From Streptomyces sp. DH-12 (GTDB lineage: Bacteria > Actinomycetota > Actinomycetes > Streptomycetales > Streptomycetaceae), in contig NZ_PPFB01000001.1 in NCBI RefSeq assembly GCF_002899455.1, positions 248,001-312,000 of the forward strand: DNA of 64,000 nt, given 5' to 3'. The number at the start of each line of letters is the position of its first letter. Position 1 is the first letter of the stretch. The position numbers were made by a program, and so were the translations under genes. The notes beneath the pieces are model-generated. The model ran no database searches, was not told the DNA's origin, and saw only the letters and a program-made list of their open reading frames with translations. Shown piece after piece: positions 57,937 through 64,000 of the stretch.

Positions 57937-58494
57937 TTACAGCTCGAACTCGAGGTGCTCGATGTCCGTGAACCTGACCTCCTCCAGGCTGCCGGCGCGG
58001 CGGCCGCCGTCCTGGAAGTACACCTCTTTGAGCGCTTCGGCGGTGATCTCCTGCAGGCGGGCGTCGCTGGCGCCCTGCTCCTGGGCGTCGAAGAGGCGGG
58101 CGGCGTACTGCGGGGGCAGGGCGACGGTCAGGTGCCGGATGCGGTCCTGGTCGGTCGATCCGATCGGTGCGGTGTAGCCCATGCGGGCACGGGTGTCGAT
58201 GACGATGCCGTCGGCGGTCGCCGCCTTCGCCTTGGCCTTGGCCCGGATCTGCGGCTGCCACCGCTTCTTCACCTCGCGCTCCAGACGCGCGGCGAGGTCC
58301 GGGCGGGGCTTCTTGATCTGGCCCTTCACGTACCGCTCGACGGTGCGCTGGGAGACCCGCAGCAACTGCGCGACCGCCTTCGTGCCTTTGAGCTGCTTGA
58401 CCAGGTACCGCATCTGCGCGGGTGCGCTCTTGGGCGCCGGACGGGTGAACGCCTTCTGCACCGCGGCCTCCAGGCCGTCCCCGAACAGGCTCAT
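57937..58494 (-). CDS. tpg: Telomere terminal protein Tpg
   Basis: A 185-residue basic protein with the length and layout of Streptomyces terminal proteins. A helix-turn-helix-like region (residues ~40–60: AVAQLLRVSQRTVERYVKG) is followed by a Lys/Arg-rich stretch and then TAPIGSTDQDR. Thr114 in that segment falls exactly at the position reported as the priming threonine of Tpg, to which the first nucleotide of the telomere 5' end is joined. Tpg is covalently bound to the ends of linear Streptomyces replicons and primes end-patching. It begins 12 nt after the tap stop, so the two form the standard tap–tpg operon. The C-terminal half (LTVALPPQYAARLFDAQEQG) is complete. Confidence 0.93.
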   Translation of the reverse strand: MSLFGDGLEAAVQKAFTRPAPKSAPAQMRYLVKQLKGTKAVAQLLRVSQRTVERYVKGQIKKPRPDLAARLEREVKKRWQPQIRAKAKAKAATADGIVIDTRARMGYTAPIGSTDQDRIRHLTVALPPQYAARLFDAQEQGASDARLQEITAEALKEVYFQDGGRRAGSLEEVRFTDIEHLEFEL

Positions 58495-58506
58495 CGTGGC
58501 CTACTC

Positions 58507-60741
58507 CTACTCTCCGTTGTCGACGTCGGTGACGGTGCCGTCCTTGATGTACCGGGCGAGGTTGAGCTCCGGGGCGTTGAACCGCTCGCGGACCTCCTCG
58601 CCCCACAGGACGGTCTGGGTGCCCTCGTGCTTGACCAGGCCGGGGTTGATGCCGAGCTTGAAGCCGCCGGGCAGCGGCTTGCCCTCCCGGTAGGGCAGGA
58701 AGTCCAGCGGGCTCTCGCCGTTGGTGGCGTAGACGACGCAGTCGGACAGGATCGCGACCGGGTACTGGCCGGTGAACGCCGCGTGCTTGACGATCTTGCG
58801 GTGCAGGTTGATGCGGGTGCGGGAGATGACCGCCGCCCGGATGTCCGGCCGCCAGGTCGGGCGGGACAGGGCCCGCCACGGCTCGCCCGGCCGCCAGCCC
58901 TCCCCGCGCGGACGCTCGCGCAGCTTGCCCAGACCGCCCTTGACCGTCGCCTTGATCGCCGAGACGACGATCGCCAGCTCCGGGTCGCGGTCCTTGTAGC
59001 CGTCCATCGCGGCGAGGAAGTCGGCCGGGGCGAGGTCGGCGGCGACGCCGAGGTCGGCCATCGTGGCGAGGTAGGCGTCACGGAGCCGGTTGTACCAGCC
59101 GTCCAGGTAGCGGCCGTTCTCGTACCGGACCCACGCCTCGATCGGGCGCACCTCGTAGCCGAGCTCCGCCGCGTAGGCGACGGTGGGTGTCGCGTACCAG
59201 GCCGGCCCCTCGGGACGCTCGCCCTTCGGCGTGAACGGGGAGGGCAGCAGGCTGCCGTCCAGCTCCACCCACTCCTTGCCCACCTTCACGCGGGACAGGT
59301 CGACGTGGGAGAGGTCGACCAGCCACGAGCCGGGCAGCTTCGGATCGAACACCGGATCGGTGACGTGGGTGGGCGCACCGAGGCCGACGTTCAGACCGTT
59401 CGCGCCGGCGGCGAAGGCCATGTTGACGTCGATGCCGACCAGGTTGCGCAGGGTGCACTCCGCGTCGGTCATCGGCCGTGCCCAGTCGTACGCCTCCTCG
59501 AACAGCTTCTCGCCGGGGCCACGCACGTGGAACCGGGGCAGGTCCTTGAGGACCGGGTGGCCGTCGGGGGCCTCGCACGGCGCCGGGTCGACCGGGTCCT
59601 TGCCCAACGAGCCGGGGTTGTGCTCGGAGTGACGCTTCCCCGTCGCGTCGGGCTCGGAGGCGCGCGTCGGCGGGTGCAGCGCGGTCATCAGCTCCAGGCC
59701 GGTCACGGCGGTCGATCCGCGCGGCGTCATCACCCGGGAGGCGTACACGCCCAGGACGCGGGCGAGTTCGGCCGGCGGGAGCTGCCCGGCCTCGCCCCAG
59801 TGCCGGGTGTCCAACGCGTTCCAGGAGGGGATGCACAGCTGCACGCAGGCCCGTTCCGAACCGGTCGCGGGGCGGTAGATCCGCGCCCACGGGCCGAACC
59901 CGCGCTTGGTCAGCTTCCACTCCGCGCGCGCGAGCTGCTTGATGACCTTGTGGCCCTCCGGGATCCGCCCGGCGTGCCTCTCCTCCTCCGTGAGCGTGAC
60001 GGGGAGGCCGTAGCGCTCCAGCGCGGCCTCGGTGAGCACGATCAGCGGGTCGGCGTCCTTTCCCGGCCCGGCGAGCTTCGGCTGACCGAGCTTCGCCTCG
60101 CGCAGCGTCCAGTCGACCAGGGCCGGGACGCTCTTGGCGGGCACGTCCAGAACCAGGCCGCCGGTGCAGTACGCCAGCACCTTCCCGTCCTCGACGTCGA
60201 CGACCGCGAGCGGTCCGTTCTCGAACCGCGGGTCGGTGCCCGCCGGGGCACCGGCCGGGGCCGCCTCCCTCGCGCTGGGGCGGCGCGACGTCGACGACGT
60301 CCTGGTGGTGCGCGCCGGACGGGGCGCGGCCGCCGGAGCGGCGGCGGGAGCAGGGGCAGCGGCCCGGGTGTTCTCGGGCGCAGTCGTGTCCGCAGCGGCG
60401 GGAGCCTGGACCGGGGACAGGGGCCGCGCTTTTGCCGGGGCGGGCGGGGCGGTGAACGTGGCCGGTGCCGCGGCGTCCTGGACCGGCGCGGCGGTGGTAT
60501 CGGCGGGGTAGAGCTCCGCGAGCTTGTTCAGCAGCCGGGCGTAGGCGTCGCGCTCCGGCGGACGAGGCTCGGTCTTACCGGACTCCCAGCCGGACACCGT
60601 GGCCCGGCGCACCTTCAGCGCGCCTGCCACTTCGTCGATCGTCAGGCCGTGCGCGGTGCGCAGCCGCTTGCGCTCCGCCGGCGGCGGAAGTACGGCGCGG
60701 GACGCGACGAGCGCGTCGACCGCGTCGAACAACTCGGACAT
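58507..60741 (-). CDS. tap: Telomere-associated protein Tap
   Basis: A 744-residue protein of the Tap family (usually ~740 residues). An N-terminal XRE-type helix-turn-helix (residues ~24–58: RLRTAHGLTIDEVAGALKVRRATVSGWESGK) is followed by an Ala/Pro-rich linker (~85–170) and a large C-terminal domain. Tap binds the 3' single-stranded telomere overhang and recruits Tpg and the polymerase for end-patching. ATG 60741 has an aggaggt site. The gene is directly upstream of tpg. Its presence means the source replicon is linear, either a chromosome arm or a linear plasmid. Three 11-bp direct repeats cover the promoter region, suggesting self-control through the N-terminal HTH. Confidence 0.93.
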   Translation of the reverse strand: MSELFDAVDALVASRAVLPPPAERKRLRTAHGLTIDEVAGALKVRRATVSGWESGKTEPRPPERDAYARLLNKLAELYPADTTAAPVQDAAAPATFTAPPAPAKARPLSPVQAPAAADTTAPENTRAAAPAPAAAPAAAPRPARTTRTSSTSRRPSAREAAPAGAPAGTDPRFENGPLAVVDVEDGKVLAYCTGGLVLDVPAKSVPALVDWTLREAKLGQPKLAGPGKDADPLIVLTEAALERYGLPVTLTEEERHAGRIPEGHKVIKQLARAEWKLTKRGFGPWARIYRPATGSERACVQLCIPSWNALDTRHWGEAGQLPPAELARVLGVYASRVMTPRGSTAVTGLELMTALHPPTRASEPDATGKRHSEHNPGSLGKDPVDPAPCEAPDGHPVLKDLPRFHVRGPGEKLFEEAYDWARPMTDAECTLRNLVGIDVNMAFAAGANGLNVGLGAPTHVTDPVFDPKLPGSWLVDLSHVDLSRVKVGKEWVELDGSLLPSPFTPKGERPEGPAWYATPTVAYAAELGYEVRPIEAWVRYENGRYLDGWYNRLRDAYLATMADLGVAADLAPADFLAAMDGYKDRDPELAIVVSAIKATVKGGLGKLRERPRGEGWRPGEPWRALSRPTWRPDIRAAVISRTRINLHRKIVKHAAFTGQYPVAILSDCVVYATNGESPLDFLPYREGKPLPGGFKLGINPGLVKHEGTQTVLWGEEVRERFNAPELNLARYIKDGTVTDVDNGE

Positions 60742-60760
60742 GGAACACCTCCTGCCTCAC

Positions 60761-60802
60761 ACTCTACCCATGTCGCGTACGTTTCGCGTACATTTGGCGT
60801 AC
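60761..60802 (-). promoter_or_regulatory. tap promoter with three 11-bp direct repeats
   Basis: On the + strand three consecutive 11-mers (60770–60780, 60781–60791, 60792–60802) end in cgtac with a variable gt/at start and a conserved t(c/g)gcgtac core. On the minus strand a tagagt -10-like hexamer (60761–60766) lies just downstream of them, ~20 nt before the ribosome site of tap. Spacing of one helical turn puts all repeats on the same DNA face. Confidence 0.55.
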
Positions 60803-61030
60803 GAATCTCCGGGTGGAGCGCGTTCAGAGGGGAAACAGCGCACGGCGCCTCTGATGGGCAAGGGTGCCGCGGTCAAGCTGAATGGCTGGTCAGTCTGCCT
60901 GAAAGAGGTGACGTGTTTCCCAGGTGGTCCGCCACCGGCCCTTGGGGAAGACCGGATACGGACCGGACACACGTGCCGCAAGCCGCTCCTGTCAGCGGGC
61001 CGCCTGGATCGATCTCGGTCTGGACGACAG
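60803..61030. other. Gene-free stretch between tap and the transporter remnant
   Basis: No convincing gene on either strand and no recognisable telomere palindromes or origin repeats. Confidence 0.5.
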
Positions 61031-62152
61031 GTGCCCTCAGACGGGCGTTGTCCGGGGCAGTCCGCCACCGGATCGTTCACCGCAGGAAGCGTGCTGGCCG
61101 GCGCCTACGCCGGCGCCGCCGCCCTGACCGCGCCCTGGCGCGGTCGGCGACTCGACCGCACTGTCCTGCCCGCCGGGCTCACCCTTCCGCTGATCGGCGG
61201 AGCTTTGATGCTGGCTGTCCTCGTCGCCGCACTGGCCGTCCGCGCACCCGTGGCCGTCCTCGCCGCGGCAGCGGCCGCCGCTGCGGTGGCCACGGCTGGA
61301 GCACCGGGAGGGATGCGGAGCCTGCTGCCCGTGCTGTGGGGCGAGCGCACCTCGACCCGCGCCTTCGCCGGGGACTCCGCCATCACCGAGATCACCTGGG
61401 TGGCCGGCCCCGCTCTCACCGCTGTCCTGGCCACCGGTCTTGGTACCATCGCCCCGATCGCCTGTGCAGTCCTCTTCTGGGCGGCGGCCTGCCTGCTGGT
61501 GCGCCGCATCCCCGGCCGTCGCACGCCCCCGACCTCCCCAGCGGCACATCAGCGCACCGTAGGACTGGTGCGGGCCGTGCTGCCCCTGCTGGTGCTGAAC
61601 CTCAGCGTCGGGATCAACCTGGGCACCCTGGACGTCGCCCTGCCTGCTCTCCTGCACGACCGCGGGGAGGCGCCCGCCGGCAGCGGGCTGCTCATCGCGG
61701 CACTGTCCATGACCAGCGCGGCCACCGTCCTGCTGCTGACCGTCCCGGCGGCGGAGCGCTACCTCGCCCAAGGCGCGGAGGCCCGCCGGTCGGTGCTCTG
61801 CCACGCCTGCTACGGGCTCGCTTTCCTGGCCCTAGTCACACTCCCGCCGTACGCCGGTGTGCTGGCGGTCGTCATGGCCGCCGGCTGCTTCCTCGGCCCC
61901 GCGGTCAGCTTCACCTTCGCTCTCGTCCCACAACGAATCGCCCCTGACCGGCACAGCGAGGCCTTCGCCCTGTTCATGTCCACCAACGCCGTAGGCACAG
62001 CCGCCGGCACACTGACCGCCGGCCTGTTGACGGAACACCTCTCCATCTCCCTCGCCCTGTTGGTCGCGGCCCTCCCGCTACCGGCCGCCCTCGCGGCCGC
62101 CCCCGCCCTACGCCGCCCCCGCACCTCACACCCACCCGACGCAACCCCGTGA
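61031..62152 (+). pseudogene. MFS transporter lacking its N-terminus
   Basis: About 370 codons of a major facilitator family exporter. Alternating hydrophobic helices are clear (LAGAYAGAAAL, LPLIGGALMLAVLVAALAV, AVLAAAAAAAAVAT, WVAGPALTAVLATGL, VLPLLVLNLSVGINLGTL, LAVVMAAGCFLGPAVSF, AVGTAAGTLTAGLL). The recognisable homology begins within what is normally the second transmembrane helix (SFTAGSVLAGAYAGAAALTAPWRGRRLDR). The first helix and any good start with a ribosome site are missing; GTG 61031 is only the nearest in-frame candidate. It is probably a truncated remnant at a rearrangement joint next to tap, although a functional shortened protein cannot be ruled out. Its substrate is unknown. 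Confidence 0.65.
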
Positions 62153-62224
62153 AGATCAGCGTCCTCGAACGCCAGCTAAGACGTCGTCTTATTTGGGGTG
62201 TTGGGTAGTCCGCATCACGTGGTG

Positions 62225-62572
62225 ATGGTCGAGCGTATGGTGCCGGACGAGTTGTGGGAGCTGTTCCAGCGAGTGGTGCCCCCTGCTCCATCACGGCCGC
62301 AGGGTGGTGGTCGGTGCCGGTACGGGGATCGTGAGGTGCTGGCCGCGATCGTTTTCGTGGCCACGACGGGCTGCACATGGCGGCAGTTGCCGCCGGTCTT
62401 CGGCCCGTCGGGACCGACTGCGCACCGGCGCTTCACTGAGTGGTCCGCCGCCCGGGTCCGGGCGAAGCTGCACCGGCTCGTCCTCGATGAACCGGGCTCG
62501 CGCGGGGAGCTGGACTGGTCGCGGTGCGCGATCGGTTCGGTGAGCATGCGGGCCGTGAAAGGGGGGACCTGA
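62225..62572 (+). pseudogene. IS5-type transposase, N-terminal frame
   Basis: Starts MVERMVPDELWELFQRVVPP, the usual N-terminus of DUF4096-type IS5 transposases, and reaches SMRAVKGG before a stop at 62570. The run of six G at 62561–62566 would restore one continuous transposase frame if it were seven. The first catalytic Asp, normally in a (V/I)DS(V/S) motif, appears as Gly in AIGSVSM. In-frame starts exist a little upstream (GTG 62198). Confidence 0.8.
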
Positions 62573-63021
62573 CGGGTCCGGATCCTGTGGACCGGGGCAA
62601 GGAAGGCTCGAAGATCCGCTTGATCGCCGAGCGGACCGGTCTGCCCCTCTCGATCGGGATCTCCGGCGCCAATCCTCACGACAGCCAGGCACTCGAGCCG
62701 CTCGTGCGGGGCATCCCGCCGATCCGCTCCCGCCGCGGACCCCGTCGACGCCGCCCCGCCGAACTCCACGGCGACAAGGGCTACGACTACGGCCACCTGC
62801 GGCGATGGCTCCGCAAGCGAGGCATCCGGCACCGCATCGCCCGCAAGGGCATCGAGTCGTCCACCCGGCTGGGCCGGCACCGCTGGACGATCGAGCGCAC
62901 CATGTCCTGGCTGGCCGGCTGCCGCCGCCTGCACCACCGCTACGAACGCAAGGCCGAGCACTTCCTCGCCTTCACCGCCATCGCCTGCAGCCTCATCTGC
63001 TACCGCGGACTCACCAAATGA
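62573..63021 (+). pseudogene. IS5-type transposase, C-terminal frame
   Basis: Continues the same protein in the -1 frame (DLTGPDPVDRGKEGSKIRL, ELHGDKGYDY with the second Asp, and RHRWTIERTMSWLAGCRRLHHRYE with the Glu). The frame is open from 62524. The C-terminus is complete and ends 12 bp before the right inverted repeat boundary. Confidence 0.8.
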
Positions 63022-63033
63022 GACGACGTCTTA

Positions 63034-63314
63034 ACCTCGCCGCGGCCTCCATCATGCTCTCGGCCCCGGCCGACCAGGCGGCGCGATCCCCCGTGGAGAA
63101 CAAATGAACCTGCGCAGCACTGCGAGCGGGGGCCGTACAGGCGTCTCGCGTGGCGAGACCCCGACGCGTGGCTGCCCCGGGCTCGTGGCGCGGTGATCCG
63201 GATCGCGATCTCCATGAACGCCTCCAACCGGGCCACCGGTCATGAGCAAGTACCCCGCCCACGCGAGCCCGGTGGATTTCGGGAAGTGATCCGGGCACGG
63301 CCGGGGAAGTCCGT
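63034..63314. other. Spacer between the insertion sequence and the LysR gene
   Basis: No gene-like sequence. A gtctcg/cgagac hairpin near 63140–63160 is the only visible structure. Confidence 0.4.
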
Positions 63315-64000
63315 TCAGAACATGCGGTCGCGCCGGATGTGGTGTGGGATCAGGTCGAGGAAGGCATGCAGCGCCCGCGTCGGCGGACGCGTCGCGGAGG
63401 CGACCACGCTGAGCGTCCAGGCCAGTCGGGCGTCCGCGAGGGGGACGGTACAAACGGCGTCCCCGGCCGCCGCGGCGAAGTCCGAGGGCAACAGCGCCAC
63501 GCCCAAGCCGTGCGCCACGTAGTCCACGATCGTGGTGATGTCCGAGACCTCGATGAGGACCCGCCGGGACAGCTCCTCCTTCGTAAACGCGTCGTCCGCG
63601 ACCTGGCGTTGCCCGAAACCGGCGGGCATGTCGACGAAGGATTCCCCGGCGATGTCTCTGAGCCGCACACGCTTCCGGCAGGCCAGTGGGTGATCGGCGG
63701 GGACCAGCAGCTGGACCTCGTACCTCTTGATGGCCCTCGATCTGAGGTGATCGTCCTTGATATCGGCTCCTACGAAGGCCACGTCGATGTGGCTCTCCTT
63801 GATCCGCTCGATCAGCCCGGAGGTTCCCCGCTGGGAGGTCTCGGTACGCAACCGGACCTCGGGATGACGGCGGTGGAATTCACCGGCCAGCGCGGGTATG
63901 TCGATGACCGTCAGCCCGCTGAGGACGCCAACGGTGAGGCTGCCGCGCAGCCCCGTGGAGAGTGGCTCCACTGCCGCCCGGGCCCGGTCGAGTGCCTCGA
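63315..64000 (-). CDS. LysR-family transcriptional regulator, effector-binding part
   Basis: About 229 C-terminal residues; the frame is open at the right window edge. The start of the effector domain is seen as STGLRGSLTVGVLSGLTVIDIPALAGEFHRRHPEVRL, followed by the periplasmic-binding-like fold (LIERIKESHIDVAFVG, LLVPADHPLA, DITTIVDYVAHGLGVALLPSDFA), all standard for LysR proteins. The helix-turn-helix is outside the window, so the target and effector cannot be read. It points toward the insertion sequence. No link with the polyketide cluster is visible. Confidence 0.9.
   Translation of the reverse strand, partial: EALDRARAAVEPLSTGLRGSLTVGVLSGLTVIDIPALAGEFHRRHPEVRLRTETSQRGTSGLIERIKESHIDVAFVGADIKDDHLRSRAIKRYEVQLLVPADHPLACRKRVRLRDIAGESFVDMPAGFGQRQVADDAFTKEELSRRVLIEVSDITTIVDYVAHGLGVALLPSDFAAAAGDAVCTVPLADARLAWTLSVVASATRPPTRALHAFLDLIPHHIRRDRMF

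Larger units (their letters stand above)
62177..63033 (+). mobile_element. IS5-family insertion sequence (~857 bp), inactive
   Basis: Imperfect terminal inverted repeats (taagacgtcgtcttatttgg and its partner at 63014–63033, one mismatch in 20). The outer taa/tta may include a short target duplication. It carries a single transposase gene split by a frameshift. Length and layout fit the IS427-like group of IS5. Confidence 0.85.

Noticed and set aside
62198..63021. Programmed frameshift joining the two transposase frames
   Set aside because: The family motif SMRAVKGGDLTG would be continuous with one more G, and a catalytic Asp is also changed, so simple inactivation fits better; programmed slippage on the G-run is not fully excluded.

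Overview
The window is high-GC actinobacterial DNA, almost certainly Streptomyces or a close relative. The reasons are the strongly GC-biased codon third positions, a Streptomyces-type 23S rRNA fragment, actinomycete modular PKS genes and a tap–tpg telomere pair. That pair suggests a subtelomeric region or a linear plasmid.

Region 1 (1–44.4 kb) is part of a glycosylated type I polyketide cluster, all on the + strand. A truncated family-1 beta-glucosidase is followed by PKS 1 (ACP–KS–AT–AT–KR–ACP and KS–AT–DH–KR–ACP), a flavin reductase-like protein, a citramalate synthase, PKS 2 (two modules, broken in this sequence) and PKS 3 (KS–AT–DH–KR–ACP and KS–AT–DH–ER–KR–ACP). A small DUF5302-type protein and a terminator follow. 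A promoter then leads into a translationally coupled deoxysugar operon: 4-aminotransferase, an eroded nucleotidyltransferase stub, NDP-hexose 3-dehydrase, 2,3-dehydratase, 3-ketoreductase and glycosyltransferase. These enzymes point to a 4-amino-2,3,4,6-tetradeoxyhexose on the polyketide. The modules seen would add malonyl (beta-hydroxyl), methylmalonyl (alkene), an uncertain unit, methylmalonyl (alkene), methylmalonyl (alkene) and malonyl (fully reduced). No thioesterase, NDP-glucose synthase or 4,6-dehydratase is present, so the pathway must continue outside the window or borrow from elsewhere.

Inside PKS 2, 16866–18053 is a chimeric block. It holds a fold-back copy of the PKS 2 start and cimA end, a 16S–23S spacer with the first ~155 nt of 23S rRNA, an inverted KS piece and G-rich low-quality sequence. 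It replaces the AT and any DH of module 3. The neighbouring modules share repeats of 1.3–1.7 kb that appear identical, which makes misassembly likely.

Region 2 (44.5–57.8 kb) is a mobile zone. A Tn3-family transposon (terminal repeats at 45714–45755 and 51811–51852) carries TetR, a xenobiotic acetyltransferase and an OleD-like macrolide glycosyltransferase, plus a frameshifted tnpA. A 2003-bp inverted copy of the cargo (54355–56357) belongs to a second, truncated transposon. That copy keeps a TnpI-like tyrosine recombinase (also broken), a palindromic resolution site and one terminal repeat (57781–57822). A two-subunit B12-dependent mutase operon with methylmalonyl-CoA mutase active-site residues lies between the copies.

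Region 3 (57.9–64 kb) holds tpg and tap (terminal protein and telomere-associated protein) with three 11-bp direct repeats in front of tap. A 5'-truncated MFS transporter, a disabled IS5-type insertion sequence and the 3' part of a LysR regulator follow. No tRNA gene or CRISPR array was seen.
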